Positions 11,299-19,814 of a stretch of 64,000 nucleotides of DNA are shown here, piece by piece. Below the pieces are notes generated by a model. The model did no database searches, was not told the DNA's origin, and saw only the letters and a list, made by a program, of their open reading frames with translations. The stretch comes from Arthrobacter sp. (lineage in GTDB: Bacteria > Actinomycetota > Actinomycetes > Actinomycetales > Micrococcaceae): contig JAPLAM010000028.1 of the NCBI GenBank assembly GCA_026393275.1, forward strand, positions 62,001 to 126,000, in the 5' to 3' direction. Made by a program: the position numbers and the translations under genes. Numbering within the stretch: position 1 is the stretch's first letter; each line of letters opens with the position of its first letter.

Positions 11299-11310
11299 GG
11301 GGCTAGCTTA
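11296..11310 (-). promoter_or_regulatory. Leaderless promoter of fumC
   Basis: On the minus strand TAAGCT (11310-11305) is followed by six bases and ATG (11298-11296). fumC could also be reached by read-through from the carbonic anhydrase gene 64 bases upstream. Confidence 0.5.
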
Positions 11311-11362
11311 TTGGGCCGAGGCGCTCCACCGAAAACCATGAAGAGGCGCTGAGAGGCGGCCC

Positions 11363-11977
11363 TTAGAGCTCACCGATTCCGGAGACCAGGTCCGCGCGGC
11401 CTTCGGCGAGGCGGTAGGCCAGACCGATTACTGCGGCGCGGCCGCTTCCGACGGCGTCGGAAATCACCCGGGAGCTGTCCACCAGGCGCTGGGAGGTCTG
11501 CTTGACGTTCTCCACGACCATGTCGTTGACGTCGTGCTGGTTGTTCCGCAGCGAGGTCAGCACGGAGGGCGTGATGCGCTCGACCAGGCTGCGCATGAAA
11601 CCGACCGGCATTTCGCCGGTCTCCACGGCGTTCTTGGTGGTGGTGACCGCGCCGCAGCTGTCGTGGCCAAGGACCACGATCAGCGGCACACCGAGCACGC
11701 TGATGCTGTACTCGAGGGAGCCGAGGACGGCGTCGTCAATCACCTGGCCGGCAGTCCGGACCACGAACGCGTCCCCCAGGCCCAGGTCGAAGATAATTTC
11801 TGCGGCCAGGCGGGAATCCGCGCAGCCGAAGATGACGGCGAAGGGGTGCTGGTTTTCCACCAGCGAGGACCGGCGTGAGGCGTCCTGGTTCGGGTGCGAG
11901 GATTTGCCGGCGACGAAACGTTCATTGCCTTCGCGCAAGCGGCGCCAGGCCAGGGCGGGAGTCAGCTGAGTAGTCAC
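11363..11977 (-). CDS. Beta-class carbonic anhydrase
   Basis: A 204-residue zinc enzyme interconverting CO2 and bicarbonate. The ligand and catalytic motifs are complete: C52-A-D54-S-R56 and H105-D-S-C108, so zinc is bound by C52, H105 and C108 with the D54/R56 dyad. The length and N-terminus (ALAWRRLREGNERFVAGK) are typical of the class found across actinobacteria. It follows DUF4245 by nine bases and probably shares its transcript. It would supply bicarbonate for carboxylases and help pH control. Confidence 0.94.
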   Translation of the reverse strand: MTTQLTPALAWRRLREGNERFVAGKSSHPNQDASRRSSLVENQHPFAVIFGCADSRLAAEIIFDLGLGDAFVVRTAGQVIDDAVLGSLEYSISVLGVPLIVVLGHDSCGAVTTTKNAVETGEMPVGFMRSLVERITPSVLTSLRNNQHDVNDMVVENVKQTSQRLVDSSRVISDAVGSGRAAVIGLAYRLAEGRADLVSGIGEL

Positions 11978-11986
11978 GGCCCTACT

Positions 11987-12694
11987 TTACGGGGCGGCGG
12001 TGGCCGATGGGGAAGCGGTGGCCGCCGGGTTGTTATCCAGCGACTTCACGACGGCCGCGGCGAGCACCGAAAACTCCTCCAGCTGCGCCGGCCCGGTCAG
12101 GACCACGGTGGTCCCGCGGTAGTCGAGCACCATGCTCTTCTCGCCCTTACCGGTGTCACGCAGCTGCCAGTCGCGTCCGCCGGCGTTCCTGGTTCCGGTC
12201 ACCGGCGCGCTCTTGGTTTGCTGCTGCAGCCACGTCGGATTGGACTGCCGGGTCTGCACCAGCGCGATGAAGGACTCCTTCGGCGTCAGGTAGCCGACCT
12301 GCCAGGTGGCCACGCCGCTGCCTGAGCCGGACTCCCACCGGGCGTAATTCGAACGGAATGTGTCGCCGGTTTCCGGCGTCACCGGTGTGAATCCTGCCAC
12401 ACCGGCGGCGTTCTGGGCGATGGCGCTCACGTTAATGTTCGGGCGGTAGCCGTCGCCATTGGGGGACGGGTTCATCAGCACTACCGGTAGGAAGGCGCCG
12501 ATACTCACCACCAGGGCGATGATCATGCCGATCACGGAGGCGTTGGCCCGCTTTGCTGCTGCGGCGCGGATGACGGGCTTGACGGGCTGATCCGTGGCGG
12601 CGCTGTCGACGTCGGACGCCGTTCCGCCGGCCGGAGATCCGGGAGCCTCGGGCGGCGTGTCCTGCAATTCATTCACCCCTCTATAGTCGCCCAT
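11987..12694 (-). CDS. DUF4245 membrane-anchored protein
   Basis: A 235-residue protein with a polar Pro/Ala-rich N-terminus of about 50 residues, one membrane segment (SVIGMIIALVVSIGAFLPVV, about 53-72) and an extracytoplasmic domain of unknown function. The family is restricted to actinobacteria and nearly always sits beside glpX and/or fumarase. The start is uncertain: ATG at 12694 is used, but a GTG at 12676 directly after AGAGGG is possible. No catalytic residues can be proposed. Confidence 0.82.
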   Translation of the reverse strand: MGDYRGVNELQDTPPEAPGSPAGGTASDVDSAATDQPVKPVIRAAAAKRANASVIGMIIALVVSIGAFLPVVLMNPSPNGDGYRPNINVSAIAQNAAGVAGFTPVTPETGDTFRSNYARWESGSGSGVATWQVGYLTPKESFIALVQTRQSNPTWLQQQTKSAPVTGTRNAGGRDWQLRDTGKGEKSMVLDYRGTTVVLTGPAQLEEFSVLAAAVVKSLDNNPAATASPSATAAP

Positions 12695-12762
12695 TTCGGG
12701 CCGTTCTCACATTCGGCGGCAGGGCGCCGTCCGGCGGCGGGCCGTTTCCCGGTGGTCACTCC

Positions 12763-12792
12763 CTGACCGATCCGGGCTGCCGCGACTATGAT
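12763..12792 (+). promoter_or_regulatory. Likely glpX promoter
   Basis: CTGACC (12763-12768) and TATGAT (12787-12792), separated by 18 bases, are the best sigma-70-like pair in the DUF4245/glpX gap. The mRNA would begin near 12800. Confidence 0.45.
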
Positions 12793-12871
12793 CAGTAACA
12801 GTCGAATCACCGCGGCCGCCGGAGACTGGTTGCCGCGGGTTCAATGATCGCCACTCGAAGAAGAGGTTCAC

Positions 12872-13909
12872 GTGTCACCAGCGTCCATGACCCAGAAGTA
12901 CTCCACGCTTTCCCCGTCGCTCGCCGTCGGAATCGATGAGCCTGACCGCAACCTGGCCTTGGAACTGGTCCGCGTCACCGAGGCCGCGGCCATCGCCGGC
13001 GGCCACTGGGTCGGCTTTGGCGACAAGAATAAGGCCGACGGCGCCGCCGTCGACGCCATGCGCTCCTTCCTGCAGACCGTCCACTTCAACGGCATCGTGG
13101 TCATCGGCGAAGGCGAAAAAGACGAAGCCCCGATGCTGTTCAACGGCGAGCACGTCGGCGACGGCACCGGCCCCGAGTGCGACGTCGCCGTCGACCCGAT
13201 CGACGGGACCCGGCTGACCGCCCTCGGCATCAACAACGCCCTGGCGGTCCTCGCCGTGGCCGAGCGCGGCTCCATGTTCGACCCCTCCGCCGTGTTCTAC
13301 ATGGAAAAGCTCGTCACCGGGCCGGAGGCCGCCGACATGGTCGACCTGCGCCTGCCGGTCAAGCAGAACCTGCACCTCATCGCCAAGGCCAAGGGCGTCA
13401 AGGTCAACCAGCTCAACGTGATGATCCTGGACCGCGACCGGCACCGCCCGCTGGTGGAGGAGATCCGTGAGGCCGGCGCCCGCACGAAGTTCATCATGGA
13501 CGGCGACGTCGCCGGCGCCATTGCCGCCGCGCGCGCCGGCACCGGCGTGGACGCGCTGATGGGCATCGGCGGAACCCCGGAGGGCATCGTTGCGGCCTGC
13601 GCGATCAAGTCCCTCGGCGGCGTGATCCAGGGCCGGCTTTGGCCCACCAGCGACGAGGAGAAGCAGAAGGCGATCGACGCCGGGCACGACCTGGACCGGG
13701 TGCTCTCCACCAACGACCTGGTGTCCAGCGACAACTGCTACTTCGCGGCCACCGGCATCACCGACGGCGACCTGCTCAAGGGCGTGCGCTACTCCAAGGA
13801 CAAGGTCCTCACCCAGTCCATCGTGATGCGCTCCAAGTCGGGCACCATCCGCTTCGTGGACGGCGAGCACCAGGCCAGCAAGTGGGAGGGCTACGCCCGC
13901 AAGCACTAG
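12872..13909 (+). CDS. glpX: Class II fructose-1,6-bisphosphatase
   Basis: A 345-residue gluconeogenic enzyme hydrolysing fructose 1,6-bisphosphate to fructose 6-phosphate. Metal-binding motifs are visible: VVIGEGEKDEAPML and the lithium-sensitive phosphatase signature VDPIDGTRL. They are followed by GIGGTPEGIVAACAIK, which is typical of GlpX. The start is GTG with AAGAGG (12861-12866) five bases upstream. In actinobacteria this is usually the only FBPase and is essential on gluconeogenic substrates. The gene is followed by an unusually long palindromic region. Confidence 0.96.
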   Translation: MSPASMTQKYSTLSPSLAVGIDEPDRNLALELVRVTEAAAIAGGHWVGFGDKNKADGAAVDAMRSFLQTVHFNGIVVIGEGEKDEAPMLFNGEHVGDGTGPECDVAVDPIDGTRLTALGINNALAVLAVAERGSMFDPSAVFYMEKLVTGPEAADMVDLRLPVKQNLHLIAKAKGVKVNQLNVMILDRDRHRPLVEEIREAGARTKFIMDGDVAGAIAAARAGTGVDALMGIGGTPEGIVAACAIKSLGGVIQGRLWPTSDEEKQKAIDAGHDLDRVLSTNDLVSSDNCYFAATGITDGDLLKGVRYSKDKVLTQSIVMRSKSGTIRFVDGEHQASKWEGYARKH

Positions 13910-13926
13910 CCCCGGGCCTCCCGTGA

Positions 13927-14007
13927 GGGACATGCTCAGTGCAAGCCACGAACAGTGGACAGAAGCCTATTCTGTCCGCTGTTCGTGTTTAAGAATGAGC
14001 ATGTCCC
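13927..14007. repeat. Long interrupted palindrome after glpX
   Basis: The outer arms GGGACATGCTCA (13927-13938) and TGAGCATGTCCC (13996-14007) pair perfectly. The inner 18-base arms at 13947-13964 and 13970-13987 pair with a single G-T wobble around a five-base loop. The whole 81-bp unit could form one hairpin with an internal bulge. It may end glpX transcription, but the shared GCATGTCC core with the repeats downstream suggests a repeat element. Confidence 0.8.
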
Positions 14008-14020
14008 TGTGGGGCCGGTT

Positions 14021-14193
14021 GCGAAGAGTGGGCATGTCCCGCCGGCTTGGGGACATGTCCAGTTCATTGCGCAGCCCCTGGACATAGTGCAGCTATGTCC
14101 AGCCGTGGGCACGAAGAATGGGCATGTCCCTCGGGGCGGGCACAAAGAATGGGCATGTCCTCCTGGGACGGCCGCGAAGGATGGGCATGTCCC
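14021..14193. repeat. Cluster of GGGCATGTCCC-type repeats upstream of galE
   Basis: Copies of a roughly 20-base unit (consensus CACGAAGAATGGGCATGTCC) lie at 14021-14040, 14110-14130, 14141-14160 and 14173-14193. A fifth is the right arm of the preceding palindrome. Cores are 31-33 bp apart except for one 90-bp step. That gap contains a perfect GGACATGTCC palindrome (14051-14060) and a GGACATAG/CTATGTCC hairpin (14080-14100). No coding potential is seen between glpX and galE. Confidence 0.8.
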
Positions 14194-14251
14194 TCGGGAC
14201 GGAGCCGCTGCTGGTCCAGGGCCGCTTTCCACGGATGCTGCCGGCATTGGA

Positions 14252-14266
14252 TAGGGTGGGGCCATG
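14252..14266 (+). promoter_or_regulatory. Leaderless promoter of galE
   Basis: TAGGGT (14252-14257), six bases, ATG (14264-14266). Confidence 0.55.
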
Positions 14267-15247
14267 ACTTGGCTTGTTACTGGCGGTGCAGGATATATCG
14301 GTTCTCATGTTGTTGCCGCGTTGCGTGCGGCGTCGATACCCTCCGTGGTGGTGGACTCACTGTCCAGCGGGCACAGGGAGTTCGTCCCGGGCGACGTGCC
14401 GTTCGTGCAGGCGAGCATCCTCGACGACGAACTGGTGGCCCGCACCATGCGCGACCACGGTGTGACCGGGGTGATCCACCTCGCCGGCTTCAAATACGCG
14501 GGTGTTTCGGTGCAGGAGCCGTTGCTGACCTATGAGCAGAATGTGACCGGCACGGCCCAGTTGCTGAAGGCGATGGAACTGGCCGACGTGGACAAGCTGG
14601 TCTTTTCGTCCTCCGCGGCCACCTACGGCACCCCCCGGGTGGATATCGTCACCGAGGGCACCCCCACTCAGCCCGAATCCCCGTACGGCGAGAGCAAACT
14701 CATCGGGGAATGGCTGATCCGCGACCAGGGCGTGGCCCGCGGCCTGCGGCACACCTCGCTGCGTTACTTCAACGTCGTCGGATCCGGGTCGCCCGAGCTT
14801 TACGACACGAGCCCGCACAACCTGTTCCCGATCGTGCTCCGCGCGCTGACGTCCGGGAAAACACCGAAGATCAACGGCACGGACTACAACACTGAGGACG
14901 GTACCTGCGTCCGCGACTACGTCCACGTGGCCGACCTCGCCGCGTCCCACGTCGCCGCGGCCCAGGCTCTCGCTGCCGGCCGGCCGTTGGAACGTGTCTA
15001 CAACCTCGGTTCCGGCGACGGATTGTCCGTCCGGCAGATCATGACTGCCATGGCGCAGGTGACCGGCATCGACTTCGACCCGGAGATTGGTCCCCGGCGG
15101 CCCGGAGACCCCGACCGGATTGTCGCCGACGGCACCCTGGCCGCCCGCGACCTGGACTGGAAGATGCGTCACAGCGTCGAGGACATGGTTGCCAGCGCCT
15201 ACGAGGCCCAGAAGCGCGCTGCTTCGGCCGCAGAGCAACAGGCCTAG
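14264..15247 (+). CDS. galE: UDP-glucose 4-epimerase
   Basis: A 327-residue short-chain dehydrogenase-type epimerase interconverting UDP-glucose and UDP-galactose. The Rossmann NAD motif GGAGYIGSH is at 7-15. The catalytic serine region is FSSSAATYG, and the Y-x3-K pair is Y141/K145 in PYGESK. DGTCVRDYVHVADLA and RPGDPDR are typical GalE elements. It provides galactosyl donors for wall polysaccharides, in keeping with the neighbouring envelope genes. Its stop lies in a CTAG that is also the stop of the gene on the opposite strand. Confidence 0.93.
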   Translation: MTWLVTGGAGYIGSHVVAALRAASIPSVVVDSLSSGHREFVPGDVPFVQASILDDELVARTMRDHGVTGVIHLAGFKYAGVSVQEPLLTYEQNVTGTAQLLKAMELADVDKLVFSSSAATYGTPRVDIVTEGTPTQPESPYGESKLIGEWLIRDQGVARGLRHTSLRYFNVVGSGSPELYDTSPHNLFPIVLRALTSGKTPKINGTDYNTEDGTCVRDYVHVADLAASHVAAAQALAAGRPLERVYNLGSGDGLSVRQIMTAMAQVTGIDFDPEIGPRRPGDPDRIVADGTLAARDLDWKMRHSVEDMVASAYEAQKRAASAAEQQA

Positions 15248-16215
15248 CGCCGGAGCCCGGCTCTCAGCGTCCGGACGACCTTCTTACCGGCCTGCGCGGC
15301 TTTGCGGGCCAGTTGGTAGGCGCCGTAGCGGACTTTGTTCACCGGCAGGTCCCAAGTCCCGGGGTAGGCGATTTCACGGCCGCCGAAGGATTTCTTGAAC
15401 GCCGTAAAGCCGGCCCATTTGTGGTCCGGTTGGTCCGCGGGGGCCACTCCCCAGAGGTCCACGTACCGGAGGCCCTTTTCGCTGGCATCGGCCATCAGCG
15501 TCACGAGCAGCGGGATGCCCGCGCTGAGCTTGCGGTGCGTGTCGTCCAGCGCCGCGTGGGCGTAAGTGCGGGTGTCATCGGAGTCATAGGCCAGGGCCGC
15601 AGCGATGGGGCTGCCGTCCAGTTCGGCTATGAACAGCGTGGCGACGCCGGCCGGCATGAGCGAACGCGCCACCTGGCTCAAGTACTCATCGCTTTGCGGC
15701 TTGAACCCGTTGCGCGCCGCCGTCAGGTGCAGGAACTCGAGCAGCACGGAAATGTCAGCGGGGTCCTGGCTGGACCGGAAGGTCACACCCTTCTTATGGA
15801 TGTTGCGGTACAGGTTGCGGTTCACCGGCTTCATGCCCGCCAGGACGTCCTTGAAATCGTCGCCCAGATCCACGATCCAGCTCAGCTCTGGCTGCAGGTT
15901 CGCCGGCGCGGGCCGCAAGCCACGGCTCCGCAGCACGGTGTCCGCGTCGGAGCTGTCAAAGCCGGCGCTGACCGGTTCCAGCCGGACAAACACCGCCCCA
16001 CACTTGCGCGCCAGCGCCGTCAGGGACTCCAGCGCGGCGTCGAAGGCGGTGAGGGAATCAGCCAGCGGCCCATACGGCACGTAGAGTAGCTTGCCGGCCG
16101 GGTTGCTTTCCTCGACGGCAAGGAATCGCCACCCGTCACCGGACTGTTCATGGACGGTACGGCCTAAGGCGCGCTGAACATCGGCCCAGTGCGGTCCCTG
16201 CAGGAAATAATCCAC
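15244..16215 (-). CDS. FemABX-type aminoacyltransferase (GNAT-fold, lipid II:amino acid transferase)
   Basis: A 323-residue protein of the FemABX class, whose members add amino acids from aminoacyl-tRNA to the peptidoglycan interpeptide bridge. Evidence includes the tandem acetyltransferase-like layout, MKPVNRNLYRNIHKKGV in the first half, and the C-terminal signature YVDLWGVAP followed by HKWAGFTAFKKSFGG, typical of Fem proteins. The coiled-coil arm of FemA itself is not evident, so it is closer to FemX. The gene starts three bases after manA and is the last of a leftward run (purK, purE, LCP, manA). Confidence 0.85.
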   Translation of the reverse strand: MDYFLQGPHWADVQRALGRTVHEQSGDGWRFLAVEESNPAGKLLYVPYGPLADSLTAFDAALESLTALARKCGAVFVRLEPVSAGFDSSDADTVLRSRGLRPAPANLQPELSWIVDLGDDFKDVLAGMKPVNRNLYRNIHKKGVTFRSSQDPADISVLLEFLHLTAARNGFKPQSDEYLSQVARSLMPAGVATLFIAELDGSPIAAALAYDSDDTRTYAHAALDDTHRKLSAGIPLLVTLMADASEKGLRYVDLWGVAPADQPDHKWAGFTAFKKSFGGREIAYPGTWDLPVNKVRYGAYQLARKAAQAGKKVVRTLRAGLRR

Positions 16216-16218
16216 GGT

Positions 16219-17493
16219 TCAGGCCCCCGTCCCGGTAGTGACGGCGAAGGCGACAGCCGGTCCGGTGGCACCGGCCACGGCATGGACATTGACCGGCGCC
16301 TCGGCGGCCGGCAGGAACGCGGAAGCGCCACGCTCCAGCTGCAGATCACCCTTTGGGGAGTCCAGCAGGACAGCGCCGGACACCACCACGATGACAGCGG
16401 CCCCGGCCTGCGCCAGCGGGACCGGTTCCGCGCCGGGGCGCAGCTCCACCCGTTGCAGCTGGAATTCCCGGAACGGCGGCCGGAACAGCTCCTGGCCCAG
16501 CATCGTGGTCTCGGCGCCGAGTCTCGGCACTCCGACCGCTTCGAAGGCGATCGTCTTCAGCAGCTCCGGCACATCGACGAATTTCGGTGTCAGCCCGCCG
16601 CGGAGCACGTTGTCCGAGGAAGCCATCACCTCGATGCCCAGGCCGTGCAGGTAGGCGTGCACATTGCCGGCGGGCAGGTACACGGCCTCGCCGGGCGCGA
16701 GCGAGATCCGGTTCAGCAGCAGCGAAATCAGCACGCCCGGGTCCCCGGGGTACTCCTCATTGAGACTGACAACCGTGGACAGCTCCGCCGCGTGCGACCC
16801 CACGGGGGCGCCGGAAACCAAGGCCGCGGTGACACTGGCCGTGGCCTGGGCGACGGCCTCGCCGCCGGCGATGAGACGCTCGAAGGCAGACCTGAGGGCG
16901 TCAGGTTCATCCGGCTGCGCCAAATCGTCCAGCAGCCGCGGAATCAGCGGCGGAAGCTCCAAGCCCGCCAGCCCAAAGCAGTCGGCAAGGTGCAGGAACA
17001 CGGCCCGCGACTGTGCCGCCGGCCGAAAACCGCACAAGGCCTCGAACCGCGTCAGGGCAAAGATCATTTCCGGCTTGTGGTTGTCGTCCTTGTAGTTGCG
17101 CGTGGCGGCGCCGCGTTCGACGCCGGCCGCCTCCTCGCGGGCGAACCCGGCCCGCGCCTGGTCCAGCGTCGGATGCACCTGCAGCGACAGCGGCGTCTCG
17201 GCGGCCAGGACCTTGAGCAGGAAGGGCAGCCGCGGCCCGAATTCGGCCACGCTCTCGCCGCCCAGGTAATGCTCCGGGTCACCGGCGATCAGCGCGTCGA
17301 GGCCCGGCCTGCTGCCGTCGCCCTCGGCGCTGCCCCCGGCGCCGTCGTCGAGCGCCGTGGAAGGGGAACCCGGGTGGGCGCCGATCCACAGTTCGGCCTC
17401 CGGGCCGCCGGACGCGGGCCGGCCGAGCAGGCCGGCGATCGCGGTGGTTGACCCCCACGCGTAGGGGCGGAGGACGTTCTCGAGTTTGTACAC
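16219..17493 (-). CDS. manA: Class I mannose-6-phosphate isomerase
   Basis: A 424-residue zinc enzyme converting fructose 6-phosphate to mannose 6-phosphate, the entry to GDP-mannose and mannosylated envelope components. Zinc-site segments are LSLQVHPT, DDNHKPEMIFAL and YLPAGNVHAYL, and the N-terminus YAWGSTTAIAGLLG with EAELWIGAHP is characteristic. A GTG start is preceded by AGGGA. In M. tuberculosis manA lies with manB near DUF3499 (recalled); here it sits in an operon with an LCP ligase and a FemABX enzyme instead. Confidence 0.94.
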   Translation of the reverse strand: MYKLENVLRPYAWGSTTAIAGLLGRPASGGPEAELWIGAHPGSPSTALDDGAGGSAEGDGSRPGLDALIAGDPEHYLGGESVAEFGPRLPFLLKVLAAETPLSLQVHPTLDQARAGFAREEAAGVERGAATRNYKDDNHKPEMIFALTRFEALCGFRPAAQSRAVFLHLADCFGLAGLELPPLIPRLLDDLAQPDEPDALRSAFERLIAGGEAVAQATASVTAALVSGAPVGSHAAELSTVVSLNEEYPGDPGVLISLLLNRISLAPGEAVYLPAGNVHAYLHGLGIEVMASSDNVLRGGLTPKFVDVPELLKTIAFEAVGVPRLGAETTMLGQELFRPPFREFQLQRVELRPGAEPVPLAQAGAAVIVVVSGAVLLDSPKGDLQLERGASAFLPAAEAPVNVHAVAGATGPAVAFAVTTGTGA

Positions 17494-17559
17494 GGGGTCC
17501 CTATCTGCTCTTGGAGAGCTGGCTGGAGCCTGCTGGAATGGGTGGCCGGAGGTCCGGTG

Positions 17560-19200
17560 CTAGAGCGGGGCGCACTGGCCGTTGGTGGCCACCAGGTTGC
17601 GGATGGACTGCTCATCGCCGTTGCGCTTGAAGTCGTTGAGCATCTGTTCGGTGATCGGCTCGCCGTCGGGCGTGGTGGTCACGGGGGTGAAGTCCGACGA
17701 CGGCGGCGACGGCGACGGCTGGGTGCCCGGCACGGTAGCCGGCCGGGGGCCTGCGGCGGAGAGCAGCCCGGGCGCCGCGGCCGGCTGGCGGAGCGAATCG
17801 TCCGCCGCCCCGGCGGCGGGAGCGGGCGCCAGGAGCTTGTCCACTGCCTGGTGGATCCGGTCGAAGTCCGGAACGGTGGAGAACGAGGCGTCGAAGTCCG
17901 GAGGGCCGATGGTCAGGCGGCTCACGGGCTGTCCCTTGGACTTCATCGCAAGGTCTACGAAGCTGCCCAGTTGGCTGGCGGAGATGTTGGAGTCCACCAC
18001 CTTGGTGCCGGCCTTGACGATGTCCTCGAACTTGGCGAGCAGGGTTCCCGGATCCAGCTGCTTGAGCATGGCCTGCTGGACGCATTGCTGGCGTGCGATG
18101 CGCGCGTAATCGTCCACGAATTCGCGGGAGCGGCCGTACCAGAGCGCGTGGTAGCCGTCCAGGGTGTTGTCCCCGGCAGGGATCCAGCCCAGCGGCATGC
18201 CGTGGATGCCGTTGGCTTCGTCGATGGTCTCGCCGCTGATGGGGACCCAGCCGCCGGCCTTGATCTTGATGCCGCCCATGGCGTCGATGAGTTTGGCGAA
18301 GCCGTCCATGTCCACGAGGACGTACGCCTGGACCTTGATCCCGAGCGTGCCGGAGACCGCCTCCAGGGTGGCCTGCGCACCCGGGTCTTCGACCCCGGGG
18401 TAGAGGTCCTTGTATTTGTTGGTGACCTCGGTGTTGATGGCGTTGATGAGGCACTCATCGCCGCAGTCGTAGCCGTCAGGGTAGATCTTCCGCATCGGGG
18501 AGCCCTCGCTGAACTGCGCGTTCTGGAGGTTGCGGGGGACTGAGATGATGGCGGACTGGCCGGTCTTGGCGTCCACGCTGATCACGGACAGGCTGTCCGG
18601 CCGGCGGCCGGTGCGGTCGGCCCCGGCGTCGCCGCCCATCATCAGGAAGTTGTAGCGGCCCTCGGACGGCTCCATCGCCGGGCCGTTGGCGAAGATCGTG
18701 CCGATGGCGGCCCGGCCGACGTTGAGCAGGTAGGCCGCGTAGCCGACGCTGCCGCTGCTGAGCAGCATGGCCAGGACCAGTGTCAGGACGACGCCGGCGC
18801 GCATCCCGGTCTCGAGCAGCACCGGGCGGATCAGGCGCAGGGTGTTGAGGAACAGTGCCGCCCAGCCCAGGGAGAGCGCCGCGAGCACGATCACCAGCAG
18901 GAGCGAGGTGACGGGGCTGGTAATGACGTTGATCAGGGTCGGGCGGGAGGCCAGCAGCACGACGAGGGCCACAAGGAGCAGGGCCCAGACGGTGAGCGTG
19001 ACGCGGAGCGCGATCCGTCCCAGCCTGCGGTTGCCCGCCACCAGCTGGGCGCTGCCCGGGACCAGCAGCGTCAGCAGGATCAGCAGGAAGGCGCGCTTGG
19101 ACAGGACCCGCTGGCCCGCCCCGGACGGGTAACGGACCGGATCCGTCAGGACCCCCGGTGGCCGCGTCTTTTCCGCCGCGGACGCGAAACCATTGCTCAT
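17560..19200 (-). CDS. LytR-CpsA-Psr (LCP) family cell-wall glycopolymer ligase
   Basis: A 546-residue membrane enzyme. The N-terminal 160 residues hold four hydrophobic segments, starting with AFLLILLTLLVPGSAQLVAG, which is more than the single anchor of classical LytR. The extracytoplasmic LCP domain (about 180-365) carries FLMMGGDAGADRTGRRPDSL, VISVPRNL and YARIARQQCV with conserved Asp/Arg residues. It attaches lipid-linked glycopolymers to peptidoglycan. The C-terminus is a Pro/Ser linker plus a short conserved tail. An AAGGA site precedes the ATG. The gene starts 11 bases after purE. Confidence 0.93.
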   Translation of the reverse strand: MSNGFASAAEKTRPPGVLTDPVRYPSGAGQRVLSKRAFLLILLTLLVPGSAQLVAGNRRLGRIALRVTLTVWALLLVALVVLLASRPTLINVITSPVTSLLLVIVLAALSLGWAALFLNTLRLIRPVLLETGMRAGVVLTLVLAMLLSSGSVGYAAYLLNVGRAAIGTIFANGPAMEPSEGRYNFLMMGGDAGADRTGRRPDSLSVISVDAKTGQSAIISVPRNLQNAQFSEGSPMRKIYPDGYDCGDECLINAINTEVTNKYKDLYPGVEDPGAQATLEAVSGTLGIKVQAYVLVDMDGFAKLIDAMGGIKIKAGGWVPISGETIDEANGIHGMPLGWIPAGDNTLDGYHALWYGRSREFVDDYARIARQQCVQQAMLKQLDPGTLLAKFEDIVKAGTKVVDSNISASQLGSFVDLAMKSKGQPVSRLTIGPPDFDASFSTVPDFDRIHQAVDKLLAPAPAAGAADDSLRQPAAAPGLLSAAGPRPATVPGTQPSPSPPSSDFTPVTTTPDGEPITEQMLNDFKRNGDEQSIRNLVATNGQCAPL

Positions 19201-19211
19201 GTACTGAATCC

Positions 19212-19814
19212 TTACTGGCCGCCCCGGGTGGCGTTGTTTTCATCCGAGAACACGTCGGCCACCTTGCTGCGCAGGTTCGCGCCCTTCCGGGTGGCGGCGT
19301 CGTTGAGCTCCTGTGCGAATTCGACCAGTGCGGCCCGGAGCCGGTCCGCGAGGGCATCGGTGCCCGAGGCCAGTATCCGCACCGCGAGCAGCCCGGCGTT
19401 GCGGGCCCCGGCGATGGAGACCGTGGCGACGGGAACGCCGGCAGGCATCTGCACGATGGACAGGAGCGAGTCCATCCCGTCCAGGGTTTTCAGCGGCACG
19501 GGTACGCCGATGACCGGCAGCGGAGTTACGGAGGCGAGCATGCCCGGCAGGTGCGCGGCGCCGCCGGCGCCGGCGATGATCACCCGCAGCCCGCGCTGGT
19601 GGGCGCTCTGCCCGTAGCGGATCATTTCGGTGGGCATGCGGTGGGCGGAGACGACGTCGGCCTCGAAGGGGATGCCGAATTCGGCCAGCGCCTCCGCGGC
19701 GGCCTCCATCACGGGCCAATCGGAGTCGGATCCCATCACGAGCCCCACGATGGGGGCGGGCCCGTTCCCGGCATCCCGGGAGGTGGAATCTCGGGCTTCG
19801 GTGCTGGCGTTCAC
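19212..19814 (-). CDS. purE: 5-(carboxyamino)imidazole ribonucleotide mutase
   Basis: A 200-residue class I PurE converting N5-CAIR to CAIR in purine synthesis. Signature segments are [29 protein letters not shown] with the catalytic histidine, and [15 protein letters not shown]. The start is GTG at 19814, overlapping the purK stop by four bases and preceded by GGAGAG. The in-frame open sequence continues upstream but only as a shadow of purK. The N-terminal 20 residues are a polar extension. Confidence 0.95.
   Translation of the reverse strand: MNASTEARDSTSRDAGNGPAPIVGLVMGSDSDWPVMEAAAEALAEFGIPFEADVVSAHRMPTEMIRYGQSAHQRGLRVIIAGAGGAAHLPGMLASVTPLPVIGVPVPLKTLDGMDSLLSIVQMPAGVPVATVSIAGARNAGLLAVRILASGTDALADRLRAALVEFAQELNDAATRKGANLRSKVADVFSDENNATRGGQ

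Noticed and set aside
13927-14193. CRISPR array
   Set aside because: Units are palindromic and unevenly spaced, spacers are 11-13 bases or one 70-base gap, and no cas genes are present.
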